Positions 55,339-63,003 of a DNA stretch of 64,000 nucleotides are shown in pieces. The stretch comes from Bacteroidota bacterium (GTDB taxonomy: Bacteria; Bacteroidota; Bacteroidia; Chitinophagales; Chitinophagaceae): NCBI GenBank assembly GCA_028876495.1, contig JAGWRO010000093.1, positions 62,001 through 126,000 on the forward strand. The letters are read 5' to 3'. The translations under genes were made by a program, and so were the position numbers. Numbering within the stretch: position 1 is the first letter of the stretch; each line of letters starts with the position of its first letter. Under the pieces are notes generated by a model. That model was not told the origin of the DNA, made no database searches, and worked only from the letters and a program-made list of their open reading frames with translations.

Positions 55339-55373
55339 TATATCGCTTTCAACAAGAAATTTATAAGCCATTA
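55339..55373 (-). pseudogene. 35-bp relic of the hsdR start next to hsdS (direct repeat B)
   Basis: On the minus strand it reads ATGGCTTATAAATTTCTTGT and on, giving M-A-Y-K-F-L-V-E-S-D-I then TAA, against M-A-H-K-F-L-V-E-S-D-I-E-E at the real hsdR start. It marks the place where hsdR once began after hsdS, before the zeta/antitoxin pair was inserted. Confidence 0.8.
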
Positions 55374-55406
55374 GCAGTAAACAAAGTTTTGGTAATGATT
55401 TATCTT

Positions 55407-56687
55407 TTAAGCATTTAAAACATTTTCAGTTACAAAATCCTCTTTCAATTTTTCTTCATTCAATTCTGATACATCAATTTCACCGGACATAAGTTTTGGA
55501 AGAAGAGTGTCCCTTATAGTTAATAAATTTCTTATTTCCGCTTCATTACTTTCAATCTTTTTCTGAAGTGGAGATATAACAAGAAATGCCTTTTTCATAT
55601 CTGCATACTTTGGAATTACTACAGGAGTGTTACTTAATACAGTTAAGCTTAAATTAGCTTGAACTCCTTGTACAACTTGAGAAAAAATATCTTCTCTAAT
55701 TGTTGGGAGTTTTAATATATAATAAATATAAAGGGCATCAATGATGTTTTTATCAGGTCTTATAATTGCTAAAGCCTGGTTTGTATTTGCTGGTAATACA
55801 TTTTCATTCACCATTGCAATTCTCCCAAGCGTACCTGCTATAGAAAATAAAATATCATCTTTTTGTATCCTCGATCTTGAAAGTAAAGCATCGGTTTCTT
55901 CATCTATGAAGTTTAGCTTTTTCAAATCGAAGGTTCCAAAATTAGTAAGCGTTTCCACCTTTAAAAAGTTAATACCTGAAGAAACAAACTGCTTTTTCAA
56001 AGTCGTGGGAGTAGTACCCTTAGTAATTTTTATTGTTATATCATTAAGTTTCCCCAAACTCCACCCTTCTGGTAAATTATCAGGATCAATATTATCAACA
56101 AAATAGTGATTGAATAAAGCCTGCGCCATTTGCTCCAATGTTTGGTTCATGCGGCGGTTGAGTTCTATTTTATCATCAAGGGAAGAAAGGATGGAAACTA
56201 TACGATCTTGGATAGATAGACCTGGCAGAAACACTTCTAGATCTCCTATTTCTGCAAGATTAATGTTTGGCTGAGCTGATTGCGCTGTAATTGAATTTAC
56301 ATATTCAAATACACCCCTTTGCCTAAAGAAGTAGTGAACAAAATCGGGATTAGCTATATCTGTTTTTAGACGAATTAATGCAAGAGCCTGATTTGTATTC
56401 GCAGGTAAATGTTGTTTTCTAACTAACGCAGTTTTACCCAAATAGACACCCGCCATCGAGAAAAGTATATCCCCTTCTGAAAGTTGTGATCTTTGAAGTT
56501 GATCATTTGTTGCTTTATCAATGTATGTAAACTTATTCTTATCAATTTTCCCGTCTAAGGTTACCGCTTCTGCCTTAATATAGTTTATTCCATAAGTAGT
56601 AAAATTTTTACCAATTGAACTCGGCGTAGTCCCTTTGGTAATCTTACTTGAAATATCTTCAAGTTTATATTTTTTCCAGTTGGTCAT
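55407..56687 (-). CDS. hsdS: Type I restriction-modification specificity subunit with two related recognition domains
   Basis: 426 residues: TRD1 (~1-155), conserved helices (IQDRIVSILSSLDDKIELNR, ~160-195), TRD2 (~205-360), and conserved helices again (LQKKIESNEAEIRNLLTIRD, ~375-400). Both TRDs start with (I)SxKITKGTTP or similar and share GIN(Y/F)(I/L)K.E..T, DILFS.AG.LG and LPANTNQALA.IR, so they are members of one family and probably read related half-sites. HsdS sets the DNA target of the complex. It lies 22 bases downstream of the kinase-like gene. Confidence 0.94.
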   Translation of the reverse strand: MTNWKKYKLEDISSKITKGTTPSSIGKNFTTYGINYIKAEAVTLDGKIDKNKFTYIDKATNDQLQRSQLSEGDILFSMAGVYLGKTALVRKQHLPANTNQALALIRLKTDIANPDFVHYFFRQRGVFEYVNSITAQSAQPNINLAEIGDLEVFLPGLSIQDRIVSILSSLDDKIELNRRMNQTLEQMAQALFNHYFVDNIDPDNLPEGWSLGKLNDITIKITKGTTPTTLKKQFVSSGINFLKVETLTNFGTFDLKKLNFIDEETDALLSRSRIQKDDILFSIAGTLGRIAMVNENVLPANTNQALAIIRPDKNIIDALYIYYILKLPTIREDIFSQVVQGVQANLSLTVLSNTPVVIPKYADMKKAFLVISPLQKKIESNEAEIRNLLTIRDTLLPKLMSGEIDVSELNEEKLKEDFVTENVLNA

Positions 56688-56709
56688 TTTGAGTATTTCA
56701 TAATTATTA

Positions 56710-57771
56710 TCAACGTTTATTTAAAGTTGTTATATCGTTGAACCTAATTATAAACTGATTTATTTCGTATCTATTACCAAATATACTTTTTGCCAATTTG
56801 GGCTTTACATTGCGATTAACTACTAATTCAGCATTGATTAATTTCAATATTCTTGTAACGTGACTTAATCCTATCCCACCTCCAGGTTTATTAAGAAGTT
56901 TTGCAAACCTGCCCCTACCTCCTTCTTGTAAGATCATTGGAATTTCATCGTGCCCAATTTGGATACTTAACATTTCAAACACTATGTCAAAAGATGATGG
57001 GTTTCCCCTAAAAAAAATTGTTATTCTGGATTCAGGTGCCGCATATTTTGTTGCATTTTCCAAAATATGATACAAACCCACATGAATTGTTTCATAATCA
57101 AATTCTAAGGTTTCAATATCATCCTTTACTTCAACATATATTCCCTGGTCTGTAAAATCCTGAAAAAAAGTGTGTAAAACATTTAAAAGTACTTTCCTTA
57201 TTGTATGTCTTTTAGGATGAAGCAAGGCATTAGGCTCATACAGTTTTTTAAAAACCGCAAATTCTGTTTTCATTGCTGAATTATTTTTGGCTATCCTTAT
57301 AAACATCTCAGCTGTTTTGTCTGAATTAGACTTTACCGTGTCCTTAATTATATTTATTTGATCTCTATAGTCCTGTGTTAAAATATCTTGCGGTACAACA
57401 TTGTAAAGTTCCTGTATATTATGTGCATTTAGCGATGTTAAATTGTGTATTAGCCTTTTTGTGTCTTTATTTACCGCCTCGGTTATTGTATCCTTAATTG
57501 ATATAATTTCTTTTAACACCATCTCATACATTTTCATTTTTTCTTTAAATAATCTCGAACTTTTCAAATAATCATTCTCTTCAGTGCATAAGTATACTAA
57601 ACCGGCTCCCTCAAGCGAAATTTTCCCCCTGCGTCTTTTGTTTTTAAATATGGGACAAACCTCAATAATTTCATTTACTACAGAGCAAGAGTTACAACAT
57701 TTATCGCAGTTTTCATCAAGATTTGAAAAGATCACTTGACCTTTGGCATTCGTAATTTTTGTTCTAAACAT
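56710..57771 (-). CDS. Histidine-kinase-like protein with N-terminal cysteine cluster, inside the type I RM operon
   Basis: 353 residues, no membrane helix. Cysteines 22, 25, 26, 29 and 39 form a dense cluster (CDKCCNSC...C) that could bind zinc or Fe-S. Residues ~70-150 are helical, with a candidate phospho-acceptor in KRLIHNLTSL (His109). A HATPase fold follows: N-box YHILENATKY (Asn239) and G2 box GGGIGLSHV (297-305); the usual DxGxG box is degenerate. It is coupled to the receiver gene by a one-base stop/start overlap (TAATG). It may phosphorylate that receiver; no DNA-binding output is present in either protein. Confidence 0.82.
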   Translation of the reverse strand: MFRTKITNAKGQVIFSNLDENCDKCCNSCSVVNEIIEVCPIFKNKRRRGKISLEGAGLVYLCTEENDYLKSSRLFKEKMKMYEMVLKEIISIKDTITEAVNKDTKRLIHNLTSLNAHNIQELYNVVPQDILTQDYRDQINIIKDTVKSNSDKTAEMFIRIAKNNSAMKTEFAVFKKLYEPNALLHPKRHTIRKVLLNVLHTFFQDFTDQGIYVEVKDDIETLEFDYETIHVGLYHILENATKYAAPESRITIFFRGNPSSFDIVFEMLSIQIGHDEIPMILQEGGRGRFAKLLNKPGGGIGLSHVTRILKLINAELVVNRNVKPKLAKSIFGNRYEINQFIIRFNDITTLNKR

Positions 57772-58436
57772 TATTTAATAAGTTCTTCTGAATATTGTTC
57801 AACAAGCTGCTGAAATTCATAAGGTTCAGCATTTTTAGGCAAAAATGCATCAGCTTTCCTCAACGCTTCATGAAATCTGTCTCCTTCAGTTTGTGCTGAA
57901 TAAATTACAATCCTTTTATCTGGATATTTTTTCTTTAAATTTAGTGCTAATCCTAAACCTTCATCGCGAGTTTGTAATAATTTCCCTACTCCTTGAATAT
58001 CGACAAATATGATGTGTGAGTCTTTCACAAACTCCTCATCTAAATTTCCAATATCTTTTACAGCTTTAGTATGCATCCAACCGGCAGTTTTTAAAATGCT
58101 AACGACCTTAAACTTTGTATCATCATCGACGAATAAAATATTTGTTAGTTTTTTTCTTGTATCCAAATCATTCTTATTTGCTTGCAGATCGACCGGTGGT
58201 TGAATGTCAGCAAAGGTATGTACGTGAACTGTTTGATGATTTTCTACAGTTTGATTAACTAAAGGACTTAATTCCCCCTCTTTGCTTTTTTTTAAAATAC
58301 TTGCGATCAAAGCGGCAAACGATGCAAAAATCCCTGCTAATGAATCCCATGATCTACCTTTTATATACCATATGCAGGTTATAACGAAAGCAATCGCACT
58401 TAGAAGAATAAACAAAATCTTTAAAGTCCTAGTCAT
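57771..58436 (-). CDS. Membrane-anchored receiver (REC) protein, inside the type I RM operon
   Basis: 221 residues. Two membrane helices (~5-25 and 32-48) are followed by a linker and a receiver domain: acidic pocket VDDD (104-106), phospho-acceptor Asp146 in HIIFVDIQGVG, Thr/Ser position in RIVIYSAQTEG and the conserved Lys in AFLPKNAEPYEF (~203). There is no output domain after the receiver. Membrane anchoring of a lone receiver is unusual. It lies 24 bases after hsdM and overlaps the kinase-like gene by one base, so the pair is made with the RM enzyme. Confidence 0.82.
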   Translation of the reverse strand: MTRTLKILFILLSAIAFVITCIWYIKGRSWDSLAGIFASFAALIASILKKSKEGELSPLVNQTVENHQTVHVHTFADIQPPVDLQANKNDLDTRKKLTNILFVDDDTKFKVVSILKTAGWMHTKAVKDIGNLDEEFVKDSHIIFVDIQGVGKLLQTRDEGLGLALNLKKKYPDKRIVIYSAQTEGDRFHEALRKADAFLPKNAEPYEFQQLVEQYSEELIK

Positions 58437-58460
58437 AATATTTATTGTTTTTTATTTTAT

Positions 58461-60092
58461 TCAAATTCCAATCTTCGTCAAATTCTCTTTAATTTTCGTC
58501 TCCAATCTTCTACTCTCCTCAAACTGCTCCATCAATTCCGCTGTCAACTTCCCCATCTTCTCTTCAAATGGAACTCCATCATCTTCTTCCGCTTCCGTAC
58601 CTACATAACGACCGGGAGAAAGCACATAATTATTTGCTTTTACTTCTTTCAATGTTGCAGTCTTACAAAAGCCGGCAACATCTTCATGTACACTTGTATC
58701 AAGATCATCAACTTTTAATCCGGGGTTGTTCCTCCAGGTATGGTAAGCCAATGAAATCTTTTTTACATCTTCATCTTCAAACACCCGTAATCTTCTGCTT
58801 ACCATGTGCCCCAGTTTACGGGCATCGATAAATAAAATTTCGTTTAGGCGTTCCCGGTGTAAGCCATCTTTACCATTTCGGTTCCTGCTTAATATAAATA
58901 AACAGGCAGGTATGCCGGTAGTTAAGAAAAGCTTATCCGGCATCTGCACAATACAATCAACCATGCCGTTTTCTATCATGTATTCGCGTACATTTTTTTC
59001 TCCTGCGCTTCCGGTGGTCATAGCTCCATTCGCCATTACCACACCTGCAGTTCCTTTCTCATTTAAATGATACCAAAGAGTCTGAAACCACATATAGTTG
59101 GCATTACCGGGAGTAGTAAATTGTTCTTTAGCTCCAAATAAACGGGGATCTTTTTCCGGCAAATCTTCCGGGTGCCAGTTGCTGATATTAAAGGGAGGAT
59201 TCATTAAAGCGTAATCCGCTTTAAGATCAGAGAAGCGGTCAACTAATAAAGTATCTCCCAGCTTTACATCAAAAGAAAGGTTGCGTAGTAAAAGGTTCAT
59301 TTTACAAAGACGCAAGGTGCCTTCATAACGTTCCTGCCCATAAATAGAAATATCATTCTTGTCGCCACCGTGCGCCTGCACAAATTTTAAGCTTTGTACA
59401 AACATACCGCCACTGCCGCAAGCCAAATCCATTATGCGGCCTTTTAACGGTTCTATCATTTCTACCAGCAACCTTACAACAGAACCCGGCGTAAAGAATT
59501 GTCCTGCACCACTGCCTTCGGCCTGCGCAAACTTGCCTATGTAATATTCATACACTCGCCCATAAATATCGCTTTGTGGATTTTTAGCTTCAGAAAACTT
59601 TTCGTTGGAAAACATATTGATCAATCCTGCTACCTGCGAAACAGATAACTGGCTCTTTACAAAAATCGGTTCCAGTACACCTTTGTAATCCGGGTTGCGG
59701 TGGGCTAATATTTCATCAATGAGCACAAAAGCTTTATCCACTTTCACTTTTATATCATCCTGCTCTGCATTTTCAAGGAGGTAGGTCCAGGTTGCTTCTA
59801 ACGGTAGCCGGTAAACGTTTTTTATTTGGTATTCCAGTTCATCTTCTAAAAAAGCAAGTTGTATGGCATCATCGGTGGTATAATAGTCTGACTTGGGATT
59901 TGTAAATTCCTTTTTAATCTCTTCTTTACGCAAATCATATCTTTCAGATAGATGCTTTACAAATAATAGAGAAAGTACATAGTCTTTATATTGATTTTCA
60001 GCAACCGCTCCACGCAACTCATTGGCGGCATCCCAAAGTTCCTGTTCAAAATCGATATCTGCCTTTGGTTTTGATTTTACATTTTTAGACAT
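58461..60092 (-). CDS. hsdM: Type I restriction-modification methyltransferase subunit
   Basis: 543 residues. A helical N-terminal domain (DFEQELWDAANELRGAVAE, ~15-150) precedes the N6-adenine methylase. The SAM motif is MDLACGSGGMFVQS (~222-235), preceded by QFFTPGSVVRLLVEMI, and the catalytic motif is NPPFN (~297-301). It methylates adenine in the HsdS target and forms the core of the M2S and R2M2S complexes. It is the first gene of a minus-strand operon with the receiver, kinase-like, hsdS, zeta pair and hsdR genes; inverted repeats lie just upstream. Confidence 0.96.
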   Translation of the reverse strand: MSKNVKSKPKADIDFEQELWDAANELRGAVAENQYKDYVLSLLFVKHLSERYDLRKEEIKKEFTNPKSDYYTTDDAIQLAFLEDELEYQIKNVYRLPLEATWTYLLENAEQDDIKVKVDKAFVLIDEILAHRNPDYKGVLEPIFVKSQLSVSQVAGLINMFSNEKFSEAKNPQSDIYGRVYEYYIGKFAQAEGSGAGQFFTPGSVVRLLVEMIEPLKGRIMDLACGSGGMFVQSLKFVQAHGGDKNDISIYGQERYEGTLRLCKMNLLLRNLSFDVKLGDTLLVDRFSDLKADYALMNPPFNISNWHPEDLPEKDPRLFGAKEQFTTPGNANYMWFQTLWYHLNEKGTAGVVMANGAMTTGSAGEKNVREYMIENGMVDCIVQMPDKLFLTTGIPACLFILSRNRNGKDGLHRERLNEILFIDARKLGHMVSRRLRVFEDEDVKKISLAYHTWRNNPGLKVDDLDTSVHEDVAGFCKTATLKEVKANNYVLSPGRYVGTEAEEDDGVPFEEKMGKLTAELMEQFEESRRLETKIKENLTKIGI

Positions 60093-60121
60093 CAGGGCCT
60101 TTGTTAGTTTTTATTAAAAGT

Positions 60122-60141
60122 ATGGAAATATATTTTTCCAT
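60122..60141. promoter_or_regulatory. Inverted repeat upstream of hsdM, possible operator
   Basis: ATGGAAA (60122-60128) and TTTCCAT (60135-60141) around TATATT, 30 bases before the hsdM start codon. Its place near the promoter makes it a candidate control site for the whole RM operon. Confidence 0.45.
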
Positions 60142-60171
60142 TAAAAAAATTCCGGCTTTTCACCACCGGAA
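60142..60171 (-). terminator. Possible terminator before the hsdM operon
   Basis: On the minus strand TTCCGG/CCGGAA (60166-60171 and 60150-60155) form a stem followed by TTTTTTTAA. It would shield the operon from upstream transcription. Bases 60172-60424, otherwise without a gene, show nothing that I can support. Confidence 0.45.
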
Positions 60172-60424
60172 GTTTTGGTTTTGCTTTCAAAAAGGCTTTA
60201 TTCAGCGCCTTCCCCGGTTTCAATTCTTTTATTTGCATTGGTATCTGAAACTGGAAAAATTTAGTATTGGCAGTAACTGAAGCTTATAAAATTCTTATTA
60301 TCCAATATACAGGTATTGAAATAAAGTTGCGGGGAAATAAAAATGTAGCTTTTTTCTTAGTTTACTCCCGGTTTAAGCTTCCCGATTTTAATTCATAATA
60401 TGATGGCCCGCACCTTAGTGTAAA

Positions 60425-60446
60425 TTGTTGGCGGGGACGCCAACAA
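60425..60446. repeat. Perfect hairpin downstream of the DUF3024 gene
   Basis: TTGTTGGCG-GGGA-CGCCAACAA, nine-base arms. No T-run follows on either strand; this sequence type recurs as a dispersed intergenic repeat in related genomes (recollection, not checked). Confidence 0.6.
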
Positions 60447-60457
60447 CGGCTTTGAGC

Positions 60458-60805
60458 CTACCCAAAAAAACAGTGGTATTCATCTTTTTCAACTAATCCG
60501 GTAAATTCTTTTATCGTTTTTACGGTGGGCTTAGGTTTATAAGAATGCCATTTCAGATCAGCCTTTTGCCAAAATACTTTCCAGTGATTCTTTGCTTTTA
60601 CAAAAGTGATTTTGGCGATCGGTGATTTTATTACTGCTCCAGGCGCCTGAAATTTAGGCCTGATTTCAAATATTATTATACTCTGATCTTCTATCGCATA
60701 AGCTATATCCAGCTTACTCCGTATCTCTTCAGGCGGCCTGATGCGGCTTATAAAATTTTCCATCACTTCAATTATTTCCAACGATTGTAAAACATCTACT
60801 GCCAT
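60458..60805 (-). CDS. DUF3024-family protein
   Basis: 115 residues. The order FISRIRPPEEIRSKLDIAYAIEDQSIIIFEIRP near residues 18-50 and KNHWKVFWQKADLKWHSYKP near 73-92 is the DUF3024 pattern, small proteins often found beside mobile or defence genes. Function is unknown. The C-terminus (LVEKDEYHCFFG) is also typical. It stands alone upstream of the RM operon. Confidence 0.75.
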   Translation of the reverse strand: MAVDVLQSLEIIEVMENFISRIRPPEEIRSKLDIAYAIEDQSIIIFEIRPKFQAPGAVIKSPIAKITFVKAKNHWKVFWQKADLKWHSYKPKPTVKTIKEFTGLVEKDEYHCFFG

Positions 60806-60889
60806 CTGTTATATTTTTTATTATAAATCCGGCAAACCGGTAGCAAATTAAGGGTTTACTACTAATCATATTCTTACTAAAGTACCTGG

Positions 60890-60959
60890 GTGCCAGGTTT
60901 GTTACTCAGCAATAAACCGCATTGATTACCCCGCCGGATTAAAGCCTTCTTGTCGATGA
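60890..60959. pseudogene. Decayed duplicate of the 3' end of the gene at 61077
   Basis: 70 bases closely resemble 61061-61132 (same start GTGCCAGGTTTGTT, same AAACCGCATTGATTACCCC core) but lack two single bases, so the minus-strand frame is broken. It ends in a perfect 19-base tandem repeat (60941-60959 and 60960-60978). Confidence 0.75.
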
Positions 60960-60983
60960 AAAGCCTTCTTGTCGATGAGTTTT

Positions 60984-61016
60984 AGGGTTGCCAACCTTTG
61001 GAAGGTTGGCAACCCT
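60984..61016. repeat. Perfect 15-bp inverted repeat
   Basis: AGGGTTGCCAACCTT (60984-60998), loop TGG, AAGGTTGGCAACCCT (61002-61016). It lies between the decayed duplicate and the intact gene at 61077; a dispersed REP-like hairpin or terminator without T-run. Confidence 0.75.
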
Positions 61017-61076
61017 GATCCTCACAGAAGTGAGAACTGTACAATCACGCTTTTCAAGCAGTGCCAGGTTTGTTTC

Positions 61077-61790
61077 TCAGCAGTAAACCGCATTGATTAC
61101 CCCGGCGGGATTAAAGCCCTTCTTATCAATGATACATGGATCACCGTTTTTTATGCCGGTATAAATCAGTCTCGCAGCGGTTACGATCAGGTTACCTTTA
61201 TCGCCCGGTACGTCAAAACGTAATGTCTGTGCCGGTATTTCCAGGTTGTCGTAAGGAATATGAATGGTTTGAGAAGATCCGCTGGTAAAAACGCCCGTAG
61301 CGAGGCGGCAACCTGCGACAGCTATCACCAGCTTTACGGCAAGTGTGCCTGCCGGTACGCTGATATATTTTAAAGGAACAAAGGCAGCAAGCGAAACCTC
61401 CACACCGCTTTCACTGGTACTTATCCCAAAAGGCACTTTACATCTGTCGATGAAACTATCTTCCATTGTAAACGAATAGGAACTGACGAAAGGGATTGGA
61501 TTTGAGGGTGCCAGCCCGTCAACTTCTTTTGTTCCAAGCCACCTGGCAATAGCTCCCGAAAACCGGCTTTGCATGCTCCTGTCTGTAGGGTTAGGCATGC
61601 ATGGCCTAAGGCCCATGCGCAACGCTTTACCGGCTCTTGCAGCAATGCCGAAATTTACACCTCTCTTTTTGGTGGCAACTGTTTGCTTAATCCCTGATCT
61701 TTTCATTCTCGCACATGCTTTACCCATCCTTCTGTAAAAAACAATATTGCCAAACGTGCCGCTTACAAATACGTCGTCTATCCTTGCCAT
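61077..61790 (-). CDS. Unknown protein, multi-copy-type family of Chitinophagaceae
   Basis: 237 residues. A basic N-terminal part (SGTFGNIVFYRRMGKACARMKRSGIKQT, ~10-37; CMPNPTDRSMQSRFSGAIARWL, ~63-84) is followed by a strand-rich C-terminal domain (PVFVPLKYISVPAGTLAVKLVIAVAG-like strands). No signal peptide, no known motif. I do not recognise a function. A broken copy of its 3' end lies just downstream, which suggests past tandem duplication and loss. A palindrome and repeats lie 70-90 bases upstream of its start. Confidence 0.7.
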   Translation of the reverse strand: MARIDDVFVSGTFGNIVFYRRMGKACARMKRSGIKQTVATKKRGVNFGIAARAGKALRMGLRPCMPNPTDRSMQSRFSGAIARWLGTKEVDGLAPSNPIPFVSSYSFTMEDSFIDRCKVPFGISTSESGVEVSLAAFVPLKYISVPAGTLAVKLVIAVAGCRLATGVFTSGSSQTIHIPYDNLEIPAQTLRFDVPGDKGNLIVTAARLIYTGIKNGDPCIIDKKGFNPAGVINAVYC

Positions 61791-62139
61791 AGTAGTTTGC
61801 TTAATGGTTGATATATGGTTTCTTCATGTTTCATTCTATATTGCTATGTTTCTACTACGTTATATAACGCAGTAATAACGCAGTGAAAGTATATTATACA
61901 CGAAGTTAACCTTCTTTTGGTATAAAGCAAACAGGTAAAATCCATTACCTATCAACAAATAACTGATGAGGCAGTTACCTGAAGCAATCAATTTAAACCA
62001 ACCCGGCGCTTAGATGACGTTAGAGAATGGTTAGGATGGTCAATCAAAATTATGGTAACACTTGCCTGGAAACAGAAGCCGTTTACACCAATTCGTTTGC
62101 AGGAATAATGGAAATAACGGGCGAATCATTTTGTTTCAC
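61791..62139. other. Gene-free stretch with palindrome and short direct repeats
   Basis: CGTTATATAACG (61858-61869) is a perfect 12-base palindrome; TAACGCAG occurs at 61865-61872 and again at 61876-61883, a possible operator for the gene at 61077. The rest of the stretch shows no coding or structural signal that I can support. Confidence 0.45.
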
Positions 62140-62937
62140 TCACCTGGTTTTTTCGCCGACGATAATGAGATGAAAAGGTGCAGCCTTCTGTTTATAAGTC
62201 ACTTTAAAATTACAATGCTGCAACATTTTATCCAATACATCAAGACTAAACACATGATGATGAACAGACCTGATTGCATAATTATTCTCAACTCTCTTTG
62301 CAAATTCCCGGGGAGTTTGCGGGTTAGGATCTTTCGCCGATTCATGAAGTTTTATCACTTCTTCAAAATGGGTAGCATCATTTTCCGTGATGTTGTTTTC
62401 GTAATCCTCCAATAAATGTTCAAAGGACGTGTATCGACGATTTACATCAAATGTATACTCTTTATCAGGCAATACTAATACGATTTTTGCGTGCACTTTT
62501 AATACCTCATTCCATCGTTTCAGGGCTTTTAATGGATTGGCAACATGTTCAAGACTATGACAGGAAAGTAAAAAATCATAATTATCATTCTTTACATTTT
62601 CCAGCTCGCTTGCTTCAGAAATAAATTGATAACCGGTTTTCCCGTTTCCGTAATGATAATTTTTACCTTCTTCAATTTTTCCCTCCCAAACCGTTTCTGT
62701 ACTAAAATTTACTCCATCAATTCTTTTTGCAAAAAGATATACAGGGAAGTAGGATTTCAAATCAAAAAATTTACTGGGACCTCCTATTTCCAGTCCTGTT
62801 TTATTTTTTAAACTATAGGCAATGCTGATCAATTTCCGCTTCCCGGGTTTTGAAACAAACGACATGAAAGTGATGAGGTAGTCTGATAACTTCACTATTA
62901 TATTATTAATATTGCAAAGAAAACGCATCCTTTTCAT
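62140..62937 (-). CDS. SAM-dependent methyltransferase (class I, type 11-like)
   Basis: 265 residues. KTGLEIGGPSKFFD near residue 48 is the motif I region (E-x-G-G), and FLLSCHSLEHVANPLKALKRWNEVLK near 125-150 is the type 11 motif with the conserved SLEH. LVLPDKEYTFD (~155) and a C-terminal helical lid follow. The acceptor is unknown; proteins of this shape often act in polysaccharide or lipid pathways, and the neighbour is a glycosyltransferase. It is divergent from that gene. Confidence 0.82.
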   Translation of the reverse strand: MKRMRFLCNINNIIVKLSDYLITFMSFVSKPGKRKLISIAYSLKNKTGLEIGGPSKFFDLKSYFPVYLFAKRIDGVNFSTETVWEGKIEEGKNYHYGNGKTGYQFISEASELENVKNDNYDFLLSCHSLEHVANPLKALKRWNEVLKVHAKIVLVLPDKEYTFDVNRRYTSFEHLLEDYENNITENDATHFEEVIKLHESAKDPNPQTPREFAKRVENNYAIRSVHHHVFSLDVLDKMLQHCNFKVTYKQKAAPFHLIIVGEKTR

Positions 62938-62990
62938 TTATGATCGGGTGAAAATTTAACTGCTCATCAAATTCGAATATTAATAAAGCA

Positions 62991-62996
62991 AGGAGG
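62991..62996 (+). promoter_or_regulatory. Full Shine-Dalgarno before the GT2 gene
   Basis: AGGAGG seven bases before the ATG at 63004, unusual in this window, where most genes have A-rich leaders or none. Confidence 0.6.
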
Positions 62997-63003
62997 AATA
63001 AAA

